A stretch of DNA of 64,000 bases from Liopterus haemorrhoidalis (lineage: Eukaryota; Arthropoda; Insecta; Coleoptera; Dytiscidae), in NCBI GenBank assembly GCA_963971575.1, contig OZ020622.1, positions 33,076,301 through 33,140,300 on the forward strand. The letters are read 5' to 3'. Positions 28,842-40,392 of this stretch are shown in pieces (the first letter of the stretch is position 1; every line of letters begins with the position of its first letter). A program made the translations under genes and the position numbers. The notes below the pieces were generated by a model that made no database searches, was not told the origin of the DNA, and saw only the letters and a list, made by a program, of their open reading frames with translations.

Positions 28842-31800
28842 ATGGTCCACTAATCCAGTGGAACTGTAACGGTGTATATCAGCGCTACGAAGAACTGCGA
28901 CTTTTATTGTCAGATTTTGCGCCTTCGTGTGTTTGTCTGCAGGAAACAAACTTCAACGAAACTGACACATTCTCTCCTCGGGGATACTCCGCGTTTCGCA
29001 CGGATTTCCTTACGGGGTTAAGAGCATGTGACGGCGTGGTAATTCTCGTTAGAGACACATTGTACCACGATCCTGTAGACATTGACACTGAGTTGCAGGT
29101 CGTAGCAGTTCGTGTTGCACTTCCCCTCCAGGTGACGATTTGTTCTATCTACCTTCCCCCTGGTGTTCGAACTGACATCCGAGATGTCGTGAACATCATC
29201 GATCAACTCCCACCACCCTTTATACTACTAGGCGATTTTAACGCCTACAATGTATGTTGGGGATCGATGCGGAACGATCGACGGGAACGTCACCTGGAGA
29301 ATATGTTGAACGATTTGAGTTTGAGCTTTTTGAACGACGGCAGACCCACGCACTTCTGTGCAGCAACGGGTACATTCAGTGCCATAGATCTTAGCGTCGT
29401 TTCAGGAGCCATCGCTCCGTTGTTCAAATGGGACGTGCATCACGACCTGTGCGGTAGTTATCACTTTCCAATCCTCTTAAGGCCTCTGTTCAATACTGTT
29501 ACCGAATCCCGCTGGCCACGTTGGTTCTTCGGAAAGCAGATTGGACCAAGTTCGCAGAATCATTCTCTCACGAGGATATTCCGAACTTGAGCGTAGACGA
29601 GGAGGTGAATCATTTCACGGATTCCATCACGAGCGCGGCTGAAAGCAGCATACCGCTGTCATCCACTCAGCCCCGTCTAGTTCCCGTTCCTTGGTGGAAC
29701 GAGGAATGCGACTTGGCGCTACGTGAAAGGAGACACCTCTTCAATACATTCCGTCGTTGTCCAACAGAGGAAAACATGATAGCCTTCCAACGAGCGAAAG
29801 CTCGTGCTAAGAGGATTGTGAAAGAAAGCAAGCGCGAATCATGGCGCAAATACGTATGCACCGTTACAGTTGCCACTCCAGTGGCCAAAGTTTGGGAGAA
29901 GGTCCGGAAAATCTCCGGTCTAAATACAGCTACAACCATTGCTGGTCTATCGGTAAACGGTAACGTAGTTACCTCAGCGGTCGAAATTGCTAACACTTTG
30001 GCATCTAATTTTGCGTTCAATTCTAGCTCTGAACATTATCCACCCGAGTTTCTAACTCGTAAAGCAGGCCTCGAATCTATACCTCTAAATTTCTTTTCTA
30101 GGAATGACGAGGTATACAACCTGCTTTTCTCTCGTGAAGAGCTAGATAGCGCGATGTCAAAGTGTAAGGATAGCTCTCCTGGTCCAGATGCGATACATTA
30201 TCGTATGATCCGAAATCTTCCAGAATCATCTAAGTCTAGGCTTTTGAATGTCTATAATAGGATATGGACTGAGGGCAAGTGCCCGACCAAGTGGAAGGAA
30301 TCTCATATAATTCCTATCCCCAAAGTCGGGAAAGATAAACACTTGCCCTCTAGCTATAGACCAATATCACTGACCAGTTGTCTCTGCAAGCTCATGGAGC
30401 GAATGATCAGCAAGCGTCTGATTTGGTTTTTAGAATCAAACGACTTGCTGGCCAACACACAGTGCGGCTTTCGCCGTCACCGCTCAACAGCAGATCATCT
30501 GGTCAGACTAGAGACAGCTATCAGGAATGCTTTCGTTGAAAACAAACACCTGGTAGCTGTGTTTTTCGATATTGAGAAAGCCTATGACACTGCATGGATT
30601 TATGGTATTCTCCGTACTCTGCATTCCTGGGGTCTCCGGGGGCGCTTGATGTTCTTTATAAAAGACTTCATGTCGAACCGGCGCTTCAGGGTGCGGATCG
30701 GAAATACCCTCTCAGAAAAGTTCGCACTGGACGATGGGGTCCCACAGGGCTCCATACTGAGCGTTACGCTATTTTTGATTGCCATAAACGGTGCAGCTTC
30801 ATGTATTCGATTACCTGTACAGAGTTCGATATTTGTCGACGACATTGGTATCTTTGTCGCCGGACAAAAGACTAGTACAATCGAACGTCAGCTCCAGCTG
30901 ACCATCAATCGTCTCGATACATGGGCAACCGAAAATGGCTTCAATTTCTCGACCAGCAAAACTGTGTGTGTCCATTTTTGTAGGAAAAGGGGTGTTCATC
31001 CCAACCCTACACTCACGCTAAATGGAACACAGTTACCATTTGCCGATACTGCCAGATTTTTGGGTCTCGTTTTTGACAGTCGTCTTACTTGGCGGGCACA
31101 GTTTTTGTCCGTTAAGAAAAAATGCCAAAAGTCGCTCAATTTGTTGCGGGTCCTCAGTCACAAGACATGGGGTGCAGACCGCACTGTCATGTTACGTTTA
31201 TATCGTTCTCTAGTGCGCTCTAAGCTGGACTATGGATGTCTAGCTTATGGGTCAGCTAAACACCAAGAGATACGAATTCTTGACACTGTACATCACACTG
31301 GAGTTAGTTTGGCCACAGGTGCATTTCGCACCAGTCCAATACTAAGCCTGCTGTGTGAAGCAGGCGAACCGTCACTGTACAATCGTCGTAAAATTCTATC
31401 TCTGCGATATATGGCTGCACTTAGTGCCAAGCCAGATCATCCCGCGTATGACCCTATTCTACAAAATAGGCATACAGAGATTTATGACAGAAAACCAAGA
31501 GCCAATAGGCCTTTTGGTCTGAGGACTTTCGACATTTTGGGCGATATTGATTTTAATATGCCCGAAATGGCAAGTTTCGTTTTGTGTGCTGTTCCACCAT
31601 GGACGCTACCGCGTCCACTTGTGAACCTCACATTAACTAGGTTTGATAAAGATACTACGTTGCCTATCGAATACCAACATGAGTTACAAAGAACACTGGT
31701 CCCTAGGTTCGAGGATACTGTCATTTTTACTGACGGATCAAAATCCGGAACCAGGGTTGGGTGTGCGTTTGTTGTTTTGAATCCACGCCAACAGTTTCAG

Positions 31801-32695
31801 TACCGTCTGCACTCTATAACGAGTGTGTACACTGCTGAGCTGTATGCTATTTTCAAGGCCCTGTGTTTTGTTTCGTCAGAGCAAAGTCGGTCAAGTGTTA
31901 TCTTGACGGACTCGCTGAGCGCTCTGAACAGTATCCAAGATCCAGATCCAGTGCATCCTCTTGTACTAAAGATCCGGTTGCTACTCCACAATCTGAATGC
32001 TCAGAATGTGAGGGTAGAGCTGTTTTGGATACCGGGACATGTTGGTATTAAAGGCAACGAAGCGGCAGATGCAGCTGCAAAAGCCGCCTCTCACAGACCT
32101 ATGATTGACGTGAGTTCCAGATGACGCAAAGAGCCATCTGAAACATCTGGTTTTAGACATGTGGCAACATGAGTGGAGCCGCACACAGAACGTTAAGTTA
32201 CGACAGATTAAGGAAGACGTTAAACCATGGGGTTGCCGGTCGCTATGGCGTAGTGGTCAGCTCATTTGACTACCAACCATGGGGGCTCGGGTTCAAATCC
32301 CGGTTATGGCATGGAAATTTTCTCAAACAAAAATTTGTCCTGGCTAATTGCCACAGTAGCAAAGGCCATTAAAAATTAAAAAAAAAAAAAAAAAACCATG
32401 GGGTTCTTCCTGCAGGATTAACCGCAGGGAGGAAACCGCCATCACACGCCTCCGTATAGGTCACTGTTGGTGGACCCATGGACACCTCCTTCGAGGAGAA
32501 GAGTCCCCTATCTGTGAGACGTGTAACACAGATTTGTTTGTGTTACACTTTTTAACTGAGTGTATACAGTTCGAGGATGTCAGGGAGAGGTTAGGCCTGT
32601 GCTATGACCTGTCAGTTGCTTTAGGTGACGACAGGGTACTCATGGACAGACTGATACTCTTCCTGAGAGAATCGAACTTATTGTTTTATGTGTGA
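28838..32695 (+). pseudogene. I-like ORF2, copy C, broken by frameshifts and a SINE
   Basis: The ATG at 28838 overlaps the ORF1 stop (ATGA). The endonuclease reads to about 29520, where loss of one base (CCACGTTGG against CCACAGTGGG in copies A and B) shifts the frame. RT and RNase H then read open to about 32118, where an 11-base deletion ends the frame at 32124. A SINE sits at 32235-32392, and the Cys/His tail resumes after it to TGA 32693-32695. SDHFP has become SYHFP (29458-29460), so a likely catalytic Asp of the endonuclease is also lost. Non-functional. Confidence 0.9.
32235..32392 (+). mobile_element. tRNA-derived SINE in copy C ORF2
   Basis: 158-bp insertion flanked by a perfect 13-bp duplication AAACCATGGGGTT (32222-32234, 32393-32405). 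The head resembles a tRNA, with an A box (TGGCGTAGTGGTCAGC) and a B box (GGGTTCAAATCCC), which are internal RNA polymerase III promoter elements. A short unrelated body follows and it ends in an A-rich tail. The poly(A) end differs from the TAAC tail of the I-like family, so a different LINE probably mobilised it. Confidence 0.9.
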
Positions 32696-33026
32696 AGTCT
32701 TGCACATTATTTTAATGTGTTTCTAGTTATTGACTGTGATATTCGATGGTAATTGGCCCGTTTACAGCCTCTTACCATCACCCTGAGTCTGTTCAAATTT
32801 TCGAAAAGACTTTTTATATTATTTATTTGTGTTTGTCAGTGCAAGATTTCTTTTATTGAGTATGCGTATTTTTAATGATTTTAACTATTTATTTATTGTC
32901 TAATATATTGTTTTTAATATATAGTCTAGGCATTTAAATCTGCTGCGTTGGGCGCAAATAGCTTTTGTTGCTGTGCGCCAAAAATTGTAACTAACTAACT
33001 AACTAACTTACTTTAGATTTAGATTT

Positions 33027-34575
33027 AGGTTTTGCAGTATTTTTCTTATTCTTTTCCTTTTCTCCATTTGATTTTATATTCTTTTTCTCTTTATTTTTCT
33101 TCCTCTTTTCTTCAGCTTCTTCTAATACATGTTTCATAGGGGTACTAGTAAGAATTTGTGAGTGTTACTTAGAACGATAAACTTTTTTTTACAGTTTTAG
33201 ATTTTTTTTGGGAAATTGTAGCAAATTTAAAAAAAAGAGTTATTCAGTTTGGACGTAGATGGAAAAGATTGTTGGAACAAGTTAGATGTAGACGATAGAT
33301 TTTCATTCACTGAAGGTATTTTTGAAATATTACCTTCTTGTTCAGTTTGACTGTCTAAATTTTCCTGAGGTTCAGGGGTTGTTGGATAAGAAACACAGTT
33401 AATTTCTTGGTTGGATTCAGGAAATGCAGAGTCATTTTTAGATTCTTCGCACGCCTCTATATCAAATGATCTTAATTCGTGAGCAGGAGCAAAATCATCT
33501 TCATTAAATTTGTCTGGATTAAAGCGGAATATCCCTGAAGAACGAAATCCGGATGCTGCTTTGTCCATGGTTGCCACTTTCATAAAGACTTTATTCAAAA
33601 GTTCTGCAATGTCGTATTCAGTAACTTTTTCATGACCTGTAGATGTTAGATACAGATCATACTCCCTGTAGAGTGCCTTCTTTAAAGGCCCAAAAAAACG
33701 TTAGATCTAGGGGCTGTAGCCGATGCTGGGAAACTGGGTCATTAGCGGTGGGTTTCACATGTTTTTCAAAGTGTTGTAACCAGTTTAGATAAAGTTCTCC
33801 GTTCATCCACCCATTATTTGAACATTTGTAAAGGGCACTAACTGGGCCATTCTTTTGTAATGTGGGAGTCATTCTTTTTCTGGGATAAACTAGCATGGGT
33901 GGAATGTAGTTCACCGCAGAAGACACTTGTTATCGTCCTACCTCGTTCGCCTGAAGTAGCAGCTCCTACTTTTTTTACTCCCTTTTGGCTGTATACTTTT
34001 GGGCATTTCTTCTGAACGGTAGTTACACCTGTCTCGTCCATATTAAAGATTCGGTTAGCTTCAAATGTGTTCTTTTTTAAAACTTTTTCCAAATTAGAGT
34101 AAAAAAGTTTAGTTTCTACTAAATTAAATGCCACAATTCTATTAAGGCTGGTACCTTCATGTTGCCTCAATGTTATTTCCGGATTTCGATTAAGAAATCC
34201 ATACAGTCAATCTTTACCAGCTAGCTGAGTATCTTTATTAAATTTATGCTTTATATTATTCGCTTCAGCGTATTTAAATGCTAATTGCCTGAGCTGTTTA
34301 GGTGTTATACTATAAAATAATTTTGCTAGTGTCAAGACATATTGTTTTAATTCCGTTTCTACATCGTTAAGGAATATTGCCTTTCGCCCAAGACGGTGGG
34401 TTTTGGATTCATTTGTGAGTTTTTTTCTTAGTGTTGACTTTTGGATGTTATAAAATCTACCAGTTTCTCTAATTTTCTTGCCATCGTTTCGTATTGCATT
34501 TAGTGCCATCTGTAGTGTTTCTTCACTATAGGAATTTATCTCTGTTTTTCGCGTGTATTTACGTGGCATCGGCAA
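33027..34575 (-). pseudogene. Pogo-like transposase, N-terminal and catalytic part
   Basis: From the ATG at 34575: a psq/HTH DNA-binding region (YSEETLQMALNAIRNDGKK, TLRKKL) and a CENP-B-type second helix region. A frame break near 34200 leads to the DDE core with the first Asp in FNMDETGVTTVQ. Near 33730 the reading jumps from KPTANDPV to HRLQPLDLTFF, so the block that normally carries the second and third catalytic acids is deleted. The tail (33598-33227) has SGIFRFNPDKF, typical of pogo/jerky proteins, then a Lys-rich linker that runs into the insertion at 33026. Frameshifts plus loss of the catalytic block make it dead. Confidence 0.8.
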
Positions 34576-34619
34576 GAATAAAAACGTTTTTTTAAGGTTT
34601 AATTGAGTGTAGGGGAACG

Positions 34620-35020
34620 GTACGCATTCTTGCGCATTATTACCCCTTCATGACGTTAAAAACAAATCACTTAACTTCACAAAAACTATTTAGTTAAATA
34701 TAACGAAATTGCATGCATACAAGCAGTTGATCCTATTCTTTAAGAAAATATTTATTTGAGAATAATCAGATGAGAATTATGAACTTACCGTCTTAATTCA
34801 TACACGTCTAGAATAATATCTATAAGTACCGATATACACACTTCCAAGTATTGTAAACAACTGATATGCTAGAGTCGCCGCTCATGGCGCCAAACTAATC
34901 GTTCGACACGTCCGTCAAGCCTAGATTTCAACACTGTCTTAAAATACCGCGTAATATGAATTTTCAGTGGTGCGCACGGTTACCCACTGCACACGATTCC
35001 CCTATTTTCCCTTTATATTT
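34620..35020. other. Pogo-like element 5' terminal region
   Basis: No ORF. It contains repeated GGGGAA/GTGCGCA motifs and the right terminal repeat near 34975-35020, matching motifs at 13143-13390 in inverse orientation. It serves as the non-coding end between the transposase start (34575) and the element terminus. Confidence 0.5.
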
Positions 35021-35092
35021 CGAGAAACCGACCCTATATACAGCACATTAACAATGTCACAATAAATAAAATAAATTATATAGAATATACTT

Positions 35093-35447
35093 ACATAATT
35101 AACTGTGTTTCCCTTCTTATATCCACTTTATTCATGAAGTTATGCATTAATGAAAACCATCTTATTTTTGGTTCATAAATTTCATCGCCTCCCATGCCTG
35201 AGTGGACGGATTTTTTTATATTCTCCACTTCTTGATGGTAGGTTGTGCGGAGGTTTTTAATTTTATTTTTTGCTTCCACAGCATCAAAACCCTGAATGTT
35301 CATGTCCCGAACTAATTTAATTATTGCAGCATCCCGTGCATGCTTATTTCTATAAATTTTTAAAGTCGAATCCCACAAACACACATATTCCCTATATAAT
35401 ATCACAAATTTACTCGTCACGTCCTCAGACCACTTTGTAAATGACAT
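35093..35447 (-). CDS. MADF-domain exon, probable Harbinger accessory protein
   Basis: The ATG at 35447 opens about 117 residues with the MADF layout: FVILYREYVCLWDSTL, a KIYRNKHARDAAIIKLVRDM helix, AEAK-NKIKNLRTTYHQEV, and the aromatic IRWFSLMHNFM. MADF domains bind DNA; in animal PIF/Harbinger elements such a protein guides the transposase. The exon ends at AT followed by GTAAGTATA (35092 downward), a strong splice donor. A candidate partner exon with a BESS motif lies at 11664-11227 on the same strand, with the pogo nest lying in the intron. The frames join only imperfectly, so this link is an inference. Confidence 0.65.
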
Positions 35448-35479
35448 TTTAATTTGTTTTTGGAACCGCGAAAATACAT

Positions 35480-35680
35480 CAGTTGTTCATGGCGGCCATT
35501 TTTAAGTCACTGGCACGGCTACTTGTGCCAGTAAATAGCTTCTATTCACTTGACTTGCATGAGATACTTGTGCCAGTACTGGCACCAGTACTGCATGTAC
35601 GTTTACACGATGCCAGTGACTGGTGCAAGTACTTACTGGGGCAAGTTACTTACATCGTGTAACTGAGCCATAACGCATAA
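35480..35680. repeat. Subterminal repeat cluster, probable Harbinger right end
   Basis: The motif ACTTGTGCCAGTA and its complement TACTGGCACCAGTA occur about six times in 200 bases, close to CATCGTGTAACTGAGCC (about 35650-35668), which resembles a Harbinger-type terminal repeat. It lies just upstream of the MADF exon. No matching left terminus was found near 11 kb. Confidence 0.5.
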
Positions 35681-36423
35681 AAGTAGTGGGGGATTCTTAT
35701 ACCAACAATTCTTGAATGAAAGATAACAGCTGTAAACCTATATAAACAATGCATTTTCAAACATTTCAGGGTTTGAAAATTAATTCACATATCTCAATTA
35801 AATTCTTAGTTCTTATTTACCGTTTTTAAAAAATCATTACATTTGGTATTTATGCAGGGGCGGCATCGTTTTTTTGTTATATATGCCTGTTTATAACTCT
35901 CATAATTCCCGAATTTTTTTGCATAATTAAAATGAAGCGGTAACTTAAAAATTATATGTAAATAAATTGTCATAACTCTGTAATTAATAATCTTATGTAA
36001 GATTGGTTTACACCAACGTGTTCAGAAAATCTATAAAAAATATATAAATAAACAAAGGAAACTAAAACAATAAATCAAAAATAATGATTTTATTTGTATG
36101 ACTACGTAAAAAATAATTGTAGGTACAATTTTTCTTAACACAATACTAGAAAATTATTTTCATAAAAAATTTTATATCTTAAACAACAATAATAATAATT
36201 GCTGGGGAAAAGCTCTCTCGACCTGCTCGTGAAGGTAAGAGAAGAGCGTCTCGTCTGTGCCGAACACGTTGCGGGCAAACCTGAACGGTACTGGCGAGAC
36301 TACAAACCCCCCTTCTTTAATAATAATAATAATAATATAAATTAATAATTATATAACTAAAAAATACACAAAAAAACTTTAAATAAATAAAATAAAAAAT
36401 ATATTTAAATAAATTAAATTAAG
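35681..36423. other. Unclassified AT-rich spacer
   Basis: No gene recognised. A GC-richer island of about 110 bases (36205-36310) is bounded by AAT trinucleotide runs on both sides (36185-36200 and 36317-36340), which may mark a short retroposed fragment. The rest is AT-rich low complexity. Confidence 0.35.
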
Positions 36424-38621
36424 CATGTTTAAATTGTTTTTGTTTTTTCACGCTAGTTATATTTTTAACTAAATCATTCGACATCCAGTTTAGGTTCTTT
36501 CGAAGTTTTATTATAATTAGTCTATTACTATAAACATTTTATATGTTTTACATACAGAAAACCATCCTGGATATATTTTTTTCAATTTTTGGACAACATT
36601 TTTCTATAACCTTTTAAAATTAGACATTTCTTTCAAATTTTCAAAATGTTTCTCGAAAATCTTTGAACATATTGTGATAATTAGAACCAATTTTTCTGAT
36701 GGAATTTTTAAAAATAAAATTGGTTTATTGTCCGTATGTACATTATAGTCCCTGTTGACAATTAATAATTGTTTTTGGTCATTTAACTGTCGTTCGCCAC
36801 ACATAAACACTGCACAAACACTGCACTTAATTTGTTTTATTAAATCGTGAACGAGATATCCTGCAAAAAAGTTCACACTGCAATCTTCCAAAGTAATATT
36901 TTTTGAACACGATATTGTCTGATCCGACGAATCACTGGACGAGTCACTAGATTGCGGTGTACCTGCTGTTTGGGATGAAGACAGTACTATTGAAGTGACA
37001 GAAGTTCTTTCTTCGGTTTCTAACTGAATATTCTCGACAATTTCGCAGCTCGAGTTTTCTGTGGTATATGATATTTTGCTGGTCATTTGCTGTTGTAGCG
37101 CTATTCTAAACGTCTTTGCTGTCGGATTCGTACAATATCCTCCATGCCGCCGAATTGCGGGAAAATAAATTTTCAATTGGGTCTTGATTTAACCGATTGG
37201 TTAACAAAAATTGGAAGTTTTCTTTTTTATATCATCCCATAAAATTAAAACTCCTCTAATTGTTTGTTGTAGGCTTCTAATACAATAAATTCCTTTTTTT
37301 TTCAGTGCCACTGTTATTGTACACCTTCCATGTATTAATCAATTCTAACTTGGCTTTTAAAGTTTCAACAATGAAGGGACGATGATCAGAAACTGCGCAC
37401 TTATAGGGATTTGGATCGTTTAATCTTTTACTGCTTAAAAGATCAAAAATAACATTTATATCTTCTAAAAAATTGCTGTATCGCACTACTTGACTGTATC
37501 GAATTTACTTGTTTGGCAGTTCGGATGGCCGCAGCAAAACGTTTACAAAATATTTGTGTGGCATATTTTACTTTTAATTTTTCAAATACGTTTGGGTTGA
37601 TGTGTGCTGGCGTTCTTTTAACTAACGATCTTACAATATTTTGTTTATCGATATTGTAAGTCTGTACTATATCATTCCAAGTAATTATTTTGTTGTCAAC
37701 ATACATACTGTGTTTTAGTAGAGTGTTCCTTATATTTTTTATTAGGTGCGTCATGTGCAATATTTTTTTTATTCTGGACATAAAATATAGGTTCCAAGCC
37801 CGTAACACCCAGGTCATTTAGGGAATTTCTGTTATTAGAAACCTGATCACACGTTGATATTTGTACATTTTAACCAATGTCTTGAAGTGTCCTAATAACA
37901 GTAACAATATTTTTGTTTAAACATATACTTTTTACTGGTCCGGAACTAAAATAATAACAAATAGGTAGCTTCCAGTTGAAAAATAAACCTCTAATCAAAT
38001 ATACCAAAACTTCTGTTCCAATTTTACATGTTCTTCCCATATGACCAAAACCCTCAAGGCCTTCTATTAAATCGAACATCACATTATACTTTATTTTTTT
38101 TTGAATCGCCATCGTATAAAAATTAGTACACAATTCTTTTCTACGTCTTCCATTGCCTTCACCTTTAATTGTAATTGTTTAATAAAAATAGAATTTTTCT
38201 CAATTCCTGTTTTCAAAAACCTTATTTTCGATCATTCTTAAATTGTGCCTTTACTAGGCATATTAAACTTAAATGCGTTTCTCATGTATTTATAGTTTGC
38301 AGGTGACTTGTAATATAAACTTATGGCTAATTGTTTTTTGGATTTTGTGTATGGTCTATTTTCTTTTGAGTTTGCAATCATGTTAATAAAAACATCTGCA
38401 TGGGAAGAAATTTTGGACTTTGACAATTTCAATTTTTGCCGGTGAATTTGGAGTCGTTTTTTGCTCAATTGTCTCGATTGTTCCTTTATTTTATTTTTTT
38501 CTTATTTATTTATATTTTTTTGAATGAAGAGGTGTTCTTGGCAGTGAGGCACTTGTACTAGGACCGCAAATGTTTTCAGCAGCACCACTTAATATTAGTT
38601 TTTCAATGTCGGCCGAATCTA
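36424..38621 (-). pseudogene. P-element/THAP9-like transposase, broken
   Basis: The minus strand carries ordered pieces of a P-type transposase in shifting frames: a coiled N-terminal part (KSKKQLAISLYYKSPANYKYMR), the RNase-H-like core (NVMFDLIEGLEGFGHMG, IGTEVLVYLIRGLFFNWKLP), the DPPH-like HLIKNIRN segment with WNDIVQTYN, KRTPAHINPNVFEKLKVKYA, the QDPIENLFS.IRRHGGYC hallmark block (frameshifted near 37160) and the C-terminal tail. At least four frame changes or stops are needed to read it. A zinc-binding THAP domain is not seen; the 5' part is lost where the LINE begins at 38622. Confidence 0.78.
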
Positions 38622-38850
38622 TATTAATAATAATAATAATAAATCTTTATTAGTGAAATGCATTACATTTATCATTGCGTCACAATTAACTTAACCTAAT
38701 ATACTTAACTAGAAAAAATTAAACATAAAAATTATAATATAAAATATAGTTTTTCCTGTTTGGGAAATAAAGAAAAAATTCATTGAATAGACTGTAGGTT
38801 AATTTTCTGGAGCTATATTTATATTTGAGTCAGTCTCATATTCTGCAATA

Positions 38851-40392
38851 TTATAGTATGCCTTTTTTATTAATGTTTTTTTTTAACATAGATTTAAATT
38901 TGACGTTTGATAGGCATTTGATTTCCGCAGGCAACTTATTAAATAAATATATCCCAACTATGTTTGGTTGATTTCTAATGAGATATCGGGTATAAGGTAC
39001 TTTGATATTATGTTTATTTCTAGTGTTGTACTCATGGATGTCACTATAAGTATGGAAACTGTTGCTATTTTCTTTAATGTGTGTCAAAATGTTTAAGAGA
39101 TAGAGCGACGGGAGTGTTAATATCTCATGTTGAATGAAAAGCTCCCTGCAAGGTGTGTTCCACTTAACTTTACTAAGAATTCGAATAGATCGTTTTTGTA
39201 AGCGAAACAGTCTTATTGAATCTACAGAGTTCCCCCACAGAATTATGCCGTATGCTAAAGTAGACTGCACGTATGAAAAATAGATGATTTTAGATGTCAT
39301 GTAGCTTGTGATTTTGCACAATTTTAAAAGAGCAAAATTGAATTTATTTATTTTACCAGCCACTGAATCAATATGAGCCTTCCAATTAATTTTGGTATCC
39401 AGTTGAAAGCCCAAAAATCTTGCTTCTGTGCTATAATCTGTTAGATTTAGTCTTGGATTGTATGAAAAGAGTATATTTATTGTTTTGTTTGTATTCAGAC
39501 TTAATTTATTGGCACAGAACCAAGCTTGTGCTCCTTTAATATTACTCTCCATGGAGTCACTAGCGTCTAAGAGACTCTTACCTCGGTTAATGAAAGTTGT
39601 ATCGTCAGCGAATATCACGGTTTTAGAATTAATATGCAAAGGCAAGTCATTTATATAAAATAAAAATAAAATTGGTCCTAAGATGGACCCTTGGGGCACT
39701 CCCGAATTAATATCTATAGTACTAGATTTACCACTGTTAAAATGTACAACTTGGTGGCGATCCTTAAGATAGCTCATTACTAATTGTAGTACATTACCTC
39801 TAAGACCATAGTGGGCCAGTTTTTCCTCTAATATAGGATGATAAACACAGTCAAATGCCTTGGACAGGTCACACAGAGAAGCAATTACATATTCCCCATC
39901 CTCAAGAGAACTAATGGCCTCATCAATCAGATCTACTGCGGCTTTTGTTGTAGAGAAATTGGGACGAAAGCCAAATTGGGACGAAGAAAAAATGTTGTGT
40001 TTGTTAACAAACTTCAAAATGCGGTTATAAAGAACTTTTTCCACAATTTTTGAGAGAATGGGCGTAAGACTTATAGGTCTGTAATTTGACGGGTTATTAG
40101 AATCTCCTTTTTTAAAAACAGGTACAATTTTTGAATATTTTAAACTTTGTGGAAAGATTCCTGATCCAAAAATATTATTAGTTATATGTGCTAAGGGCTC
40201 TGCAATATGATCGCTAGATAATTTAATTATTTTGGTAGTTAACCCGTACGGGTCGCTACTCTTAGAGTTATTGAGAACATTTATTATTTTTTTAATTTCA
40301 TTAGCATCTGTAGGTTCAAGAAACAGACTATTTATAATAGGTTCTGAATTGGTATTTAATAAGTCCAAGGCAGTTACGTTACTATTATCCAA
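38851..40392 (-). CDS. LINE reverse transcriptase (CR1/L2-like), intact domain
   Basis: 513 residues from an internal ATG to TAA. Motifs in order: SSDPYGLTTKIIK, VPVFKKGDSNNPSNYRPISL, FGFRPNFSTTKAAVDL, LCDLSKAFDCVYH, GVPQGSILGPILFLFYINDLP (RT motifs 3-4), catalytic FADDTT and the LGFQLDTKINWKAHI thumb. The C-terminal NTRNKHNIKVPYTR segment is usual for this group. The true ORF starts further upstream with the endonuclease; stops and frameshifts in the linker (40393-40934) mean that the ATG here is only the first in the open part. Confidence 0.88.
   Translation of the reverse strand: MDNSNVTALDLLNTNSEPIINSLFLEPTDANEIKKIINVLNNSKSSDPYGLTTKIIKLSSDHIAEPLAHITNNIFGSGIFPQSLKYSKIVPVFKKGDSNNPSNYRPISLTPILSKIVEKVLYNRILKFVNKHNIFSSSQFGFRPNFSTTKAAVDLIDEAISSLEDGEYVIASLCDLSKAFDCVYHPILEEKLAHYGLRGNVLQLVMSYLKDRHQVVHFNSGKSSTIDINSGVPQGSILGPILFLFYINDLPLHINSKTVIFADDTTFINRGKSLLDASDSMESNIKGAQAWFCANKLSLNTNKTINILFSYNPRLNLTDYSTEARFLGFQLDTKINWKAHIDSVAGKINKFNFALLKLCKITSYMTSKIIYFSYVQSTLAYGIILWGNSVDSIRLFRLQKRSIRILSKVKWNTPCRELFIQHEILTLPSLYLLNILTHIKENSNSFHTYSDIHEYNTRNKHNIKVPYTRYLIRNQPNIVGIYLFNKLPAEIKCLSNVKFKSMLKKNINKKGIL

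Larger units (their letters stand above)
13909..33009 (+). mobile_element. I-like LINE copy C, full length but split by Gypsy-A
   Basis: The element begins at 13909 (GGGAGGAGACAG) and ends at 33009 in TAAC units, flanked by a perfect 17-bp duplication ACTTTAGATTTAGATTT (13892-13908 and 33010-33026). Gypsy-A occupies 14038-27008, so the LINE itself is about 6.1 kb: 5' UTR 13909-14037 plus 27013-27412, ORF1 27413-28841, ORF2 28838-32695 and the 3' UTR. It is the only copy here with a 5' end, so it defines the family's full length. Both ORFs are broken. It also carries a SINE at 32235-32392. Confidence 0.85.
13143..35020 (-). mobile_element. Pogo/Tigger-like DNA transposon, split by copy C
   Basis: Outer ends are imperfect inverted repeats: GGGGAAAGTGGGGGAATGGT near 13145 and, on the complement of about 35020, GGGAAAATAGGGGAATCGT. 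Subterminal GTGCGCA/TGCGCA motifs occur on both sides (13360-13390, 34625-34640, 34970-34990). The transposase reads on the minus strand from 34575; its C-terminal part is at 13891-13431, with 19 kb of nested retrotransposons between. Removing 13909-33026 rejoins an open Lys/Ser-rich linker frame. The unnested element would be about 2.8 kb. TA target sites are likely but the exact ends are uncertain. Confidence 0.65.
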
